Shown: piece by piece, positions 18,256-26,461 of the stretch
Layout: every line of letters begins with the position of its first letter
Position numbering within the stretch: position 1 is the stretch's first letter
Assembly: GCA_020438865.1 (NCBI GenBank)
Contig: JAGQTU010000035.1
Coordinates: 1 to 37,233, forward strand
Source: Mycobacterium sp.
GTDB lineage: Bacteria > Actinomycetota > Actinomycetes > Mycobacteriales > Mycobacteriaceae
DNA: 37,233 nucleotides
Direction: 5' to 3'
Notes under the pieces: model-generated
The model's input: the letters and a program-made list of their open reading frames with translations, nothing else
The model's database searches: none
Told to the model about the DNA's origin: nothing
Program-made: the position numbers and the translations under genes

Positions 18256-18331
18256 CGCCCCCAATCTTGCCTCACGCTCCGTCGTGGCAGCCACACCGGT
18301 CACGTGCACGCCCCGGCATGGCGGGATGGGG

Positions 18332-18337
18332 GACAAT
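18332..18337 (+). promoter_or_regulatory. Candidate -10 box of the MFS gene
   Basis: GACAAT is followed by 6 bases and GTG 18344, the spacing of leaderless starts. The first base departs from TANNNT. Confidence 0.4.
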
Positions 18338-18343
18338 CGAACA

Positions 18344-20041
18344 GTGTCTGTGAGGCGGCCCGGCGACCCGGGCCCGGAACCGAGGTCCGGGCCGGGTCAT
18401 CGCCATCCGCCCGGCCCGCGCGGTGAGCATCCCGGGATGGCGAACTATCCCAGCGACGCGGGCGGCCATGCCCGCACCGGTGGCGGCCCGCGCTCGAACC
18501 CGACACCCAGCGCCAACCGCTACCTGCCGCCACTGGACTCCGAGCGTGGCCACGGCGGCCCACACTCCGACTACCGGTCGGAGCCGCGACGCGTCGGCGA
18601 CAGCGCCGGTGAGCGCATCACGGTCACCCGCGCGGCCGCGATGCGCAGCCGCGAAATGGGCGAGCGGATGTACTCGATGGTGCAACGCGCCGCGACCGCC
18701 GACGGCGCCGACAAGTCCGGCCTGACCGCGCTGACCTGGCCGGTGATGGCCAACTTCGCCGTCGACTCGGCGATGGCGGTAGCCCTGGCCAACACGCTGT
18801 TCTTCGCGGCGGCCACCGGCGAGAGCAAGGGCAAGGTGGCCCTCTACCTGCTCATCACGATCGCGCCGTTCGCGGTGATCGCGCCGCTGATCGGCCCGGC
18901 CCTCGACCGGGTGCAGCACGGCCGGCGCGCGGCGCTGGCGATGTCGTTCCTGCTGCGCACCGCGCTGGCAGTGGTGCTGATCATGAACTACGACGGCGCC
19001 ACCGGCAGCTACCCGTCCTGGGTGCTCTACCCGTGCGCGCTCGGGATGATGGTGTTCTCGAAGTCGTTCAGCGTGCTGCGCAGTGCCGTGACCCCGCGGG
19101 TCATGCCGCCCACGATCGACCTGGTCCGGGTCAACTCACGGCTGACGGTGTTCGGGCTGATCGGCGGCACCATCGTCGGCGGCGGCATCGCGGCCGGCGT
19201 CGAGTACGTCTTCACCACCCTGTTCGAGTTGCCGGGGGCGCTGTTCGTGGTCGTGTTCGTCACACTGGCCGGGGCCTCGCTGTCGATGCGGATACCGCGC
19301 TGGGTGGAGGTCACCGAGGGTGAGGTGCCCGCGACGCTGACCTACCACGGCCACAGTGGCCCACTGGGCGGATGGCCGGACGATGCGGCGACCGCACCGA
19401 TCCGGTCACCGCGTCAACCGTTGGGCCGCAACATCATCACCTCGTTGTGGGGCAACTGCACCATCAAGGCGATGGTCGGCTTCCTGTTCCTGTATCCGGC
19501 GTTCGTCGCCAAGGCACACCAGGCCAGCGGTTGGGTGCAGCTGGGCATGCTGGGCACCATCGGCGCCGCGGCAGGCATCGGCAACTTCGGCGGCAACTTC
19601 GCCGCGGCGCGGCTGCGGCTGGGCCGGCCGGCCGTGCTGGTGGTGCGGGCCGCCGTCGCCGTCACCGTCGCGGCGCTGGCCGCCGCGGTGACCGGCAACC
19701 TGATCGTCGCCGCGGTCGCCACCCTGATCACCTCCGCCTGCAGTGCGATCGCGAAGGCGTCGCTGGACGCCTCGCTGCAGGACGACCTGCCCGAGGAGTC
19801 GCGGGCATCGGCCTTCGGCCGATCCGAGTCGGTGCTGCAGTTGGCGTGGGTGCTCGGCGGCGCGATCGGGGTGCTGGTCTACACCGAGTTGTGGGTGGGG
19901 TTCACCGCGATCACGGCGGTGCTGATCTTCGGTCTGGCGCAGACCGTGGTGAGCTACCGCGGTGATTCCCTGATCCCCGGGTTCGGCGGCAACCGGCCGG
20001 TGGTGGCCGAGCAGGAGGAGGCGGCGGTGACCAACCGGTGA
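18344..20041 (+). CDS. MFS-type membrane protein with long N-terminal tail (Rv0876c type)
   Basis: 565 residues if translation starts at GTG 18344; an in-frame ATG at 18326 is also possible. The first ~110 residues are hydrophilic, rich in Gly, Pro and Arg, and probably disordered in the cytoplasm. The rest has about 12 hydrophobic helices, starting at LTWPVMANFAVDSAMAVALA, with a loop carrying GPALDRVQHGRRAALAMSF in the position of the MFS motif A. The length fits the mycobacterial family member. Function and substrate are unknown. Its stop overlaps the start of the DUF2771 gene (GTGA), so the membrane protein and the secreted-type protein are translationally coupled and may act together. 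Confidence 0.83.
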   Translation: MSVRRPGDPGPEPRSGPGHRHPPGPRGEHPGMANYPSDAGGHARTGGGPRSNPTPSANRYLPPLDSERGHGGPHSDYRSEPRRVGDSAGERITVTRAAAMRSREMGERMYSMVQRAATADGADKSGLTALTWPVMANFAVDSAMAVALANTLFFAAATGESKGKVALYLLITIAPFAVIAPLIGPALDRVQHGRRAALAMSFLLRTALAVVLIMNYDGATGSYPSWVLYPCALGMMVFSKSFSVLRSAVTPRVMPPTIDLVRVNSRLTVFGLIGGTIVGGGIAAGVEYVFTTLFELPGALFVVVFVTLAGASLSMRIPRWVEVTEGEVPATLTYHGHSGPLGGWPDDAATAPIRSPRQPLGRNIITSLWGNCTIKAMVGFLFLYPAFVAKAHQASGWVQLGMLGTIGAAAGIGNFGGNFAAARLRLGRPAVLVVRAAVAVTVAALAAAVTGNLIVAAVATLITSACSAIAKASLDASLQDDLPEESRASAFGRSESVLQLAWVLGGAIGVLVYTELWVGFTAITAVLIFGLAQTVVSYRGDSLIPGFGGNRPVVAEQEEAAVTNR

Positions 20042-20529
20042 CCCGGACGGTTCGCTGGCTCCTGGTCATCGCGGTGGTGCTGGCCTCGGCGGGCGCGGGT
20101 GTGGGCGCCTGGCTGCTGACCCGCGGAACCGACGAGGGACTGCCGCAGATCAGCGTGTACTCGCATGGCCATTCGATCCGGGTTGGCCCCTACTTCTACT
20201 GCAACGTCATCAACCTCGACGACTGCCAGAATCCACAGACCCAGGGCGAGCTGCCGGGGGACAAGAGGTATCCGGTTCAGCTCTCGGTGCCGACCTCGAT
20301 CGGCCGCGCACCCTGGCGACTGCTTCAGATCTACGAGAACGAGAACGACTCCACCGACACCATCATCCGGCCCAATACCCTTCTGGCGATGACGATTCCG
20401 ACGGTGGACGCCAAGCGGGGCCGACTGACCGGGATCGTGGTCCAACTGCTGACGATGGTGCGCGATCCGAAGGGCGAGTTGCACGAGGCCGCACACGCCG
20501 AGTGGTCGGTGCGGGTGCTCTGGAATTAG
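20038..20529 (+). CDS. DUF2771 membrane-anchored/exported protein
   Basis: 163 residues. An N-terminal hydrophobic segment (VRWLLVIAVVLASAGAGVGA) acts as a signal anchor; no lipobox Cys follows, so the mature part is probably outside the membrane. The domain matches DUF2771 (Rv0875c type) and has a Cys pair (FYCNVINLDDCQN) likely to form a disulfide. GTG 20038 overlaps the preceding MFS stop by four bases, the reason for this start. Function unknown; coupling suggests a partner of that MFS protein. Confidence 0.82.
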   Translation: MTRTVRWLLVIAVVLASAGAGVGAWLLTRGTDEGLPQISVYSHGHSIRVGPYFYCNVINLDDCQNPQTQGELPGDKRYPVQLSVPTSIGRAPWRLLQIYENENDSTDTIIRPNTLLAMTIPTVDAKRGRLTGIVVQLLTMVRDPKGELHEAAHAEWSVRVLWN

Positions 20530-20536
20530 TCCTGTG

Positions 20537-20555
20537 GACGAACGTCGACTTGTTG
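20537..20555 (+). repeat. Left copy of the DUF559-flanking repeat
   Basis: GACGAACGTCGACTTGTTG. It is the same as the copy at 21494-21512 except for one base (C here, G there at the 13th position) and lies just after the DUF2771 stop. Confidence 0.75.
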
Positions 20556-20587
20556 TCAAGATAGCCACCATCTGTGAGCAATTGGTC

Positions 20588-20601
20588 GACGCTCGAGCGT
20601 C
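20588..20601. promoter_or_regulatory. Palindrome upstream of the DUF559 gene, candidate operator
   Basis: GACGCTCGAGCGTC is a perfect 14-base palindrome, 30 bases before ATG 20632. The DUF559 protein itself has an AbiEi-like N-terminal domain, so self-regulation is possible; not shown. Confidence 0.45.
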
Positions 20602-20631
20602 CGTGTCGGATGACGCCCGCACCGTGTCGGT

Positions 20632-21495
20632 ATGGCGGATGTGAAGTGGCCGTTTCGAGCCGACGAGGCGCTCGCCGCGGGTTTGGTAACCCGATATCGG
20701 CTACGTAGCGAGTTCCAAGCCGTGCACCGCAATGTGTACATACCTAAGGGCCAGCAGTTGAACCCGCAGGACCGCGCCGTCGCGGCGTGGTTGTGGGCCG
20801 ATCGTCGAGCGACGCTTGCGGGTTTATCGGCTTCGGCGACATACGGCACGAGATGGATCAATGCACAGCTTCCCGCGGAACTCAACAGGCGTTCTCGAGA
20901 CAAGGCCAGCGGCGTCATACTGCACAGCGACGCACTACAGGACGACGAAACCTGCGTCCGTGATGGGATGAAGCTGACCACCCCGGCGCGGACCGCGTTC
21001 GACCTCGGCAGGCGAAAGGGACTACAGCGTGCAGTCGCTCGGTTGGACGCCCTTTCCCGCGCAACCGATCTGAAACTCCCCGAGGTTCAGTCATTGGTCG
21101 AGCGGCACCCTGGCGCAAGGGGCATCATCCAGCTTCGCCGTGCTCTCGAACTCATTGACGCTGGTTCACAATCGCCGTGGGAGACTCGTACCCGTCTTAC
21201 GTTGGTGGCGGCAGGTCTTCCCCGGCCCACGACCCAGGTTCCGGTGTATGACGGCGGTTGCCTCCTCGCCCGAATAGACATGGGCTGGGAAGACTGGCCG
21301 GTGGGCGTCGAGTTCGATGGGGCGCAGCACTGGACCGATCCACGACAGCGCACCTGGGACATCGACCGACAGGCAGAACTGGAAGCTCTCGGCTGGCGAA
21401 TCGTGCGGGTGAGCGCCGACATGCTTCGCTACCGACCGAGCGTCGTCGTAATGCGCGCCCGTGCCGCGCTGACTGCAGCCGGAGCCGCGATGTGA
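20632..21495 (+). CDS. DUF559 (Vsr-like nuclease fold) protein with AbiEi-like N terminus
   Basis: 287 residues. Residues ~8-75 (EALAAGLVTRYRLRSEF, HRNVYIPKG) resemble the N-terminal domain of AbiEi-type antitoxin-like proteins. Residues ~180-275 form a DUF559 domain with the PD-(D/E)XK-like pattern E184 (SPWETRTR), D216 (ARIDMGWE) and E227 with D229 (VEFDGAQHW), followed by the helix DIDRQAELEALGWRIVRV. The fold is that of very-short-patch repair endonucleases, so DNA cleavage is plausible but untested. Codon use is clearly less GC-rich than in the neighbours, and the gene is not part of the recalled M. tuberculosis order at this place, so it was probably acquired. It is bracketed by three copies of a 17-19 base repeat and preceded by a palindrome. 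No partner toxin gene is adjacent. Confidence 0.82.
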   Translation: MADVKWPFRADEALAAGLVTRYRLRSEFQAVHRNVYIPKGQQLNPQDRAVAAWLWADRRATLAGLSASATYGTRWINAQLPAELNRRSRDKASGVILHSDALQDDETCVRDGMKLTTPARTAFDLGRRKGLQRAVARLDALSRATDLKLPEVQSLVERHPGARGIIQLRRALELIDAGSQSPWETRTRLTLVAAGLPRPTTQVPVYDGGCLLARIDMGWEDWPVGVEFDGAQHWTDPRQRTWDIDRQAELEALGWRIVRVSADMLRYRPSVVVMRARAALTAAGAAM

Positions 21496-21512
21496 CGAAC
21501 GTCGAGTTGTTG
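21494..21512 (+). repeat. Right copy of the DUF559-flanking repeat
   Basis: GACGAACGTCGAGTTGTTG begins inside the DUF559 stop codon. It is a direct repeat of 20537-20555 (18 of 19 bases) and the left arm of the inverted repeat to 21552. Confidence 0.8.
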
Positions 21513-21552
21513 CGCCGAAGATCGGACCTTCCAGTCAACAACTCGACGTTCG
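21496..21552. repeat. 17-base perfect inverted repeat downstream of the DUF559 gene
   Basis: CGAACGTCGAGTTGTTG (21496-21512) and its exact reverse complement (21536-21552) are separated by 23 bases. It fills the 63-base gap between the convergent DUF559 and hydroquinone-reductase-like genes, so it could act as a two-way terminator, but no T-run is present. The repeat sequence also occurs upstream of the gene, which a plain terminator would not explain. Confidence 0.8.
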
Positions 21553-21558
21553 GGCTCT

Positions 21559-22557
21559 CTAGAACTGGTTGAGCACCCGCTCACCCTCGCGGATGGACCC
21601 CGGCGGCGTTCCATCGCCGAATGGCCTGCCGCCCAACGCTTCCCGGCCATGCGGGGTCAGCCAGTTGGCCAGATCCGGGCCCTTGGGGACGATCCGGGTG
21701 GGGTTGATGTCGGCATGCACGATGTAGTAATGCTGCTTGATCTGGACGAAGTCGACGGTGTCGCCGAAACCCGGGGTCTGGAACAGGTCGCGGGCGTACG
21801 CCCACAGCACCGGCAGCTCGGCCAGTTTGGCGCGGTTGCACTTGAAGTGGCCGTGATAGACCGGGTCGAAGCGGGCCAGCGTGGTGAACAGTCGCACGTC
21901 GGCCTCGGTGATGGTGTCGCCCACCAGGTAGCGCCGGCCGGCCAGCCGTTCGGAGAGCCAATCCAGCGCGGTGAACAACCGGTCATAGGCCCGCTCGTAG
22001 GCGCCCTGTGAGCCGGCGAAGCCGCAGCGATAAACCCCGTTGTTGACCTCGGTGTAGATCCGCTGGGCCACCTCGTCGATCTCGTCGCGCAGGTGCTCGG
22101 GATACAGCTGCGGCGCACCGTCGCGATGATGCGCCGCCCACTCGGTGGAGAAGTCGAGCGTCAGCTGAGCGAAGTCATTGGTCACCACCTGGCCGGTGGA
22201 CACCTCGACGATGGCGGGCACGGTGATGCCCTTGGGGTAGTGCGGGGCGCGCTTGAAGTAGGCGTCCTGCAGGCGCGGGATCTTCAGCACCGGGTCCACG
22301 CCGCCGGGATCCAGGTCGAAGGTCCAGCTGCGCTCGTCGTGAGTGGGTCCGCAGAAGCCGATGGACAGGACGTCCTCCAGGCCTAGCAGCCGCCGCACGA
22401 TGATCGCGCGGTTGGCCCACGGGCAGGCCCGCGCGACGATCAGCCGGTACCGGCCGGGCTCGACGGGATAGCCGTCCCGGCCGTCCGCGGTGATGCGGGT
22501 GGTGATGTAGTCGGTGTCGCGATCGAACTCGCCTGCGGCGGCCACGTAGGAACCCAT
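21559..22557 (-). CDS. Glutathionyl-hydroquinone-reductase-like (Xi-class GST) protein
   Basis: 332 residues of the YqjG/ECM4 family. The thioredoxin-like N-terminal domain holds the nucleophile C45 in ARACPWANRAIIV. The C-terminal helical GST domain has TEVNNGVYRCGFA, LFTALDWLSERL, YLVGDTITEADVRLFTTL and the FKCNRAKL region. In glutathione-using organisms these enzymes remove glutathione from S-glutathionyl-hydroquinones. Mycobacteria make mycothiol rather than glutathione, so the natural thiol is probably mycothiol or another adduct. It follows cspB on the same strand after 37 bases. It is convergent with the DUF559 gene across the inverted repeat. Confidence 0.9.
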   Translation of the reverse strand: MGSYVAAAGEFDRDTDYITTRITADGRDGYPVEPGRYRLIVARACPWANRAIIVRRLLGLEDVLSIGFCGPTHDERSWTFDLDPGGVDPVLKIPRLQDAYFKRAPHYPKGITVPAIVEVSTGQVVTNDFAQLTLDFSTEWAAHHRDGAPQLYPEHLRDEIDEVAQRIYTEVNNGVYRCGFAGSQGAYERAYDRLFTALDWLSERLAGRRYLVGDTITEADVRLFTTLARFDPVYHGHFKCNRAKLAELPVLWAYARDLFQTPGFGDTVDFVQIKQHYYIVHADINPTRIVPKGPDLANWLTPHGREALGGRPFGDGTPPGSIREGERVLNQF

Positions 22558-22594
22558 GTGACCCAGTGTTCCCCGTCGGCGGCGGTGCAGACGG

Positions 22595-23005
22595 TTAGGC
22601 GTCGAGCTCGCTGGCGACCGCGCGAACCACCTCGGAGACCCGGCGCGCCACCTTCTTGTCGGGGTAGCGGCCCTTGCGCAGCTCCGGCTGCACGGCGCTC
22701 TCCAGCAGGGTGATCATGTCCTCGACCATGCCGTGCAGCTCATCGGGCGAGTGCTTGTGTTCGGCGGCGGCCGCCTCCCGGCGGGTGCGGCTCAGGCTCG
22801 GCGGTGGGTCGATCAGCTTGACGCTCAGCGCCTGCGGCCCGCGCCGTCCCGAGGCCAGCCCGAACTCGACCCGCTGACCGGCCTTGAGACCCTCGACGCC
22901 CGCGGGCAGCGCGGAGGCACGCACGTAGACGTCCTCGCCTTCCTCCTGGGACAGGAAGCCGAAGCCCTTCTCGGCGTCGTACCACTTCACCTTGCCGGTC
23001 GGCAC
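22595..23005 (-). CDS. cspB: Cold-shock-domain protein with C-terminal extension, CspB type
   Basis: 136 residues from GTG 23005. Residues 1-65 are a cold-shock domain: [20 protein letters not shown] carries RNP1 (KGFGFL), and DVYVRASAL covers RNP2, which lacks the usual Phe-Val-His. These bind single-stranded RNA and DNA. A ~70-residue basic helical extension follows, typical of the mycobacterial CspB (Rv0871) rather than short CspA. AGGTGAG lies 4 bases before this GTG; another in-frame GTG at 23014 is possible but lacks a spaced Shine-Dalgarno. Divergent from the YccF gene with 146 bases between. Confidence 0.9.
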   Translation of the reverse strand: MPTGKVKWYDAEKGFGFLSQEEGEDVYVRASALPAGVEGLKAGQRVEFGLASGRRGPQALSVKLIDPPPSLSRTRREAAAAEHKHSPDELHGMVEDMITLLESAVQPELRKGRYPDKKVARRVSEVVRAVASELDA

Positions 23006-23079
23006 TGGTCTCACCTGCTTGTCTGACGGGTCCGTGACAACATGACGACGCGCCCCGCCTGTGCAGGACGCGTGAAGCG

Positions 23080-23085
23080 ATCCTA
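23080..23085 (-). promoter_or_regulatory. Candidate -10 box of cspB
   Basis: TAGGAT on the minus strand would start a transcript about 67 bases before GTG 23005. That is a fairly long leader, as often seen in cold-shock genes. Inferred from pattern only. Confidence 0.35.
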
Positions 23086-23124
23086 CTCGGACGACTACGG
23101 GCGAAGCACCCCCGATTGGTTCGG

Positions 23125-23130
23125 TAGGCT
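23125..23130 (+). promoter_or_regulatory. -10 box of the yccF-moaA-moaD unit
   Basis: TAGGCT, the same hexamer as at serC and DUF2537, here 21 bases before ATG 23152 with GGAGGAG between. The transcript would thus have a short leader and a Shine-Dalgarno. Confidence 0.5.
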
Positions 23131-23151
23131 GGCCTAACCGCTGGAGGAGAC

Positions 23152-23556
23152 ATGCGCCTGATCCTGAACATCATCTGGCTGCTGTTCGGCGGCCTGTGGC
23201 TGGCGCTCGGCTATCTGGTGGCGGCGCTGATCTGTTTCGTCCTCATCATCACCATCCCGTTCGGCTTCGCCGCCCTGCGGATCGCGGCGTACGCGTTCTG
23301 GCCGTTCGGGCGCACCGTCGTCGACAAGCCTGGGACGCATCCCGGGGCGCTGATCGGCAACGTGATCTGGGTGCTGCTGTGCGGGATCTGGCTGGCCATC
23401 GGCCATGTGGTCACCGCCGTGGCGATGGCCATCACGATCGTCGGCATTCCGCTCGCGCTGGCCAACCTCAAGCTCATCCCGGTCTCGCTGATGCCGCTCG
23501 GCAAGGACATCGTTCCGGTCGACAGCCCGGCCGACCGAACGCGGATGCCGGTATGA
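23152..23556 (+). CDS. YccF-domain membrane protein
   Basis: 134 residues made of two YccF repeats. The first is [20 protein letters not shown] with [20 protein letters not shown]; the second is [20 protein letters not shown] with [19 protein letters not shown]. There are four hydrophobic segments in all. YccF proteins sit in the inner membrane and have no settled function. The stop overlaps the moaA start (ATGA), so it is co-translated with the cofactor genes, as in the Rv0870c neighbourhood. The start has GGAGGAG 2-3 bases upstream. Confidence 0.88.
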   Translation: MRLILNIIWLLFGGLWLALGYLVAALICFVLIITIPFGFAALRIAAYAFWPFGRTVVDKPGTHPGALIGNVIWVLLCGIWLAIGHVVTAVAMAITIVGIPLALANLKLIPVSLMPLGKDIVPVDSPADRTRMPV

Positions 23557-24617
23557 CGGTGACGTCGCTGGGGCTGCCCGCGGTGCGGCAGGACGCTTCG
23601 GCCCATCCGGACGGGATGCCACTCGGCGGGCCGCTGGTCGACACCTTCGGCCGGGTCGCCACCGATCTGCGGGTGTCGCTGACCGACCGCTGCAATCTGC
23701 GGTGCACGTACTGCATGCCGGCCGAAGGCCTGGACTGGCTGCCCGGCGACGACCTGCTGACCCTCGACGAGCTCACCCGATTGCTCACGGTGGCCGTCAC
23801 CCGTCTCGGCATCACCAGCGTCCGCTTCACCGGCGGCGAGCCGCTGCTCTACCGCGGGCTCGAAGAGGTCGTCGCCGCCACCGCGGCACTGCGTCCGCGT
23901 CCCGAGATCGCGCTGACCACCAACGGCGTGGGGCTGGCGCGCCGCGCGGCGGGGCTCGCCGCGGCCGGGCTGGACCGGGTGAACGTCTCGCTGGACACCG
24001 TCGACCCCGAACGGTTCGCAGCCATCACCCGCCGGGACCGGCTCGACGAGGTGCTGGCGGGGCTGGCCGCCGCGGGCGCGGCGGGACTGGGACCGGTGAA
24101 GGTCAACGCGGTGCTGGACCCGGGCAGCGGCCTCGCCGATGCCGTCGAACTGCTTCGGTTCTGCCTGCGGTACGGCTACCAGCTGCGGATCATCGAGCAG
24201 ATGCCGCTGGACGCCGGCCATCAGTGGCGTCGCGACGCGACGCTGCGCGCCGACGACATCCTCACCGCCTTGGGCGAGCACTTCACCCTCAGTGCCGATC
24301 CGGCGCCGCGGGGGTCGGCGCCGGCACAGCTGTGGCAGGTGGACGGCGGACCGGCCACCGTCGGCATCATCGCCTCGGTGTCGCACGCGTTCTGCGCGGC
24401 GTGCGACCGCACCCGGTTGACCGCGGACGGTCAGGTCCGCAGCTGCCTGTTCGCCACCGAGGAGACCGACCTGCGGGCGCTGCTGCGGGGTGGCGCCGAC
24501 GACGATGCGCTGGCGACGGCGTGGCGCACCGCGATGTGGAGCAAGGCCGCCGGGCACGGGATCAACGACCCGGACTTCATCCAGCCGCAACGACCGATGA
24601 GTGCGATCGGTGGCTGA
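23553..24617 (+). CDS. moaA: GTP 3',8-cyclase MoaA
   Basis: 354 residues, a radical-SAM enzyme for the first step of molybdenum cofactor synthesis, conversion of GTP to 3',8-cyclo-GTP. The N-terminal [4Fe-4S] site is C47, C51, C54 in TDRCNLRCTYCMPAEGL. A second cluster in the C-terminal domain uses C281, C284 and C298 (AFCAACDRTRL...RSCLF). The GGEPLLYRGL motif follows the radical-SAM core, and the tail ends in the conserved Gly-Gly (SAIGG) that enters the active site. The ATG overlaps the YccF stop by four bases; the open frame from 23196 inside that gene is not used. It works with MoaC (27360). Confidence 0.95.
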   Translation: MTVTSLGLPAVRQDASAHPDGMPLGGPLVDTFGRVATDLRVSLTDRCNLRCTYCMPAEGLDWLPGDDLLTLDELTRLLTVAVTRLGITSVRFTGGEPLLYRGLEEVVAATAALRPRPEIALTTNGVGLARRAAGLAAAGLDRVNVSLDTVDPERFAAITRRDRLDEVLAGLAAAGAAGLGPVKVNAVLDPGSGLADAVELLRFCLRYGYQLRIIEQMPLDAGHQWRRDATLRADDILTALGEHFTLSADPAPRGSAPAQLWQVDGGPATVGIIASVSHAFCAACDRTRLTADGQVRSCLFATEETDLRALLRGGADDDALATAWRTAMWSKAAGHGINDPDFIQPQRPMSAIGG

Positions 24618-24888
24618 TCCGGTGGCGGCGTCCCCCGGGCCCGAAGTGACGGTTCGGTTCTTTGCCGCGGCCCGGGCGGCGGCGGGTACGGACGCGGAGT
24701 CGGTGCCGTTGGAGGCCGGCACGACCCTCGAGGACATCGTGGATGAACTATGTTGCCGCAGTGACGAATTGGCACGCGTGTTACAGATGTGTTCATTCTT
24801 GTGCGACGGAATCGCGGTGCGCGATCGCGGAATCACGTTGAGCTCCGGCCAGATGGTGGACGTGTTACCCCCCTTTGCGGGCGGATGA
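24610..24888 (+). CDS. moaD: Molybdopterin synthase sulfur carrier subunit MoaD
   Basis: 92 residues, ubiquitin-like, ending in LPPFAGG. Its terminal Gly carries the thiocarboxylate that MoaE uses to form the dithiolene. EVTVRFFAAARAAAG is the typical first strand. GTG 24610 overlaps the end of moaA by 8 bases; GTG 24601, in the same frame, would add three residues and cannot be excluded. Its stop codon lies within the palindrome of the rpfA control region. The MoaE partner is encoded on the other strand at 26462. Confidence 0.92.
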   Translation: MADPVAASPGPEVTVRFFAAARAAAGTDAESVPLEAGTTLEDIVDELCCRSDELARVLQMCSFLCDGIAVRDRGITLSSGQMVDVLPPFAGG

Positions 24889-24914
24889 TCGTGATTTACG
24901 TCACATCACGATCA
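24886..24914. promoter_or_regulatory. CRP-type (cAMP receptor protein) site upstream of rpfA
   Basis: TGATCGTGAT and ATCACGATCA form a perfect 10-base inverted repeat with a 9-base spacer. Inside, GTGA-N6-TCAC (24891-24904) matches the core of the mycobacterial CRP consensus TGTGA-N6-TCACA. In M. tuberculosis, CRP (Rv3676) is known to control rpfA. The site begins at the moaD stop codon, about 110 bases before the probable transcription start. Confidence 0.7.
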
Positions 24915-24996
24915 GGTCTCAAAGTGGCCCACGCGCACCAGGGCCTCTGACTTACCTGGGCGGACGTCCATCTTTCGTGGGCCTTTAGACCTCTTT

Positions 24997-25002
24997 TAAG
25001 AT
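24997..25002 (+). promoter_or_regulatory. Candidate rpfA -10 box
   Basis: TAAGAT (TANNNT) precedes the riboswitch by about 35 bases. TTTCGT at 24973-24978, 18 bases upstream, could be the -35. A start near 25009 would give a ~325-base leader. Confidence 0.5.
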
Positions 25003-25036
25003 TTGCCAGTAAGGGAAACGCCGCGAAACCCAAAAG

Positions 25037-25235
25037 GTGACGGCGCTCTTCGATCCCGTTAGCGTCTCTGCGAGGTCCGCCTCCTCACCCGGGGTAGACC
25101 CTTTCCGCTCCTAGCGCCTAGCTCCATCCGTGGAGCGGAAAGACCAACGAGAAACCGTGGATGGAGGCGGGGGACCCAACCGGTCCACCGAATATCGGAC
25201 CTGGAGCCGCACGCGGCTCCTAGGGGTGAAGCCGA
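25037..25235 (+). promoter_or_regulatory. c-di-AMP riboswitch (ydaO/yuaA type) of rpfA
   Basis: The leader contains the conserved stretches GGCGGGGGACCCAACCGG (25166 on) and TAGGGGTGAAGCC (25221-25233), hallmarks of the ydaO class that binds cyclic di-AMP. Paired elements are visible: CTTTCCGCTCC (25101-25111) with GGAGCGGAAAG (25132-25142); GCTCCATCC (25121-25129) with GGATGGAG (25159-25166), which crosses the first pairing; and GGAGCCGC/GCGGCTCC (25203-25220). Such riboswitches switch off cell-wall hydrolase genes, including rpf genes, when c-di-AMP is high. The outer ends are approximate. The rest of the gene-free stretch 24889-25333 holds the CRP site, the promoter and, after the aptamer, about 100 bases with a short GC hairpin (CGGGC/GCCCG near 25262) that may be the expression platform. 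Confidence 0.82.
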
Positions 25236-25312
25236 CGTCGTTTTCATCGAGACGACCAGGCCGGGCAGCCTCTCCAGCCCGAACCCGACAGCTGACCTCG
25301 CAGGCGCGATAA

Positions 25313-26452
<1,140 letters not shown>

Positions 26453-26461
26453 CCGGTCGGC

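Noticed and set aside
20632-21495. An AbiE toxin-antitoxin system
   Set aside because: Only the N-terminal similarity to AbiEi is present and no AbiEii-type nucleotidyltransferase gene is adjacent.
20537-21552. An insertion sequence around the DUF559 gene
   Set aside because: No transposase or DDE/HUH motifs are encoded, and the repeats are not terminal inverted repeats with a target-site duplication.
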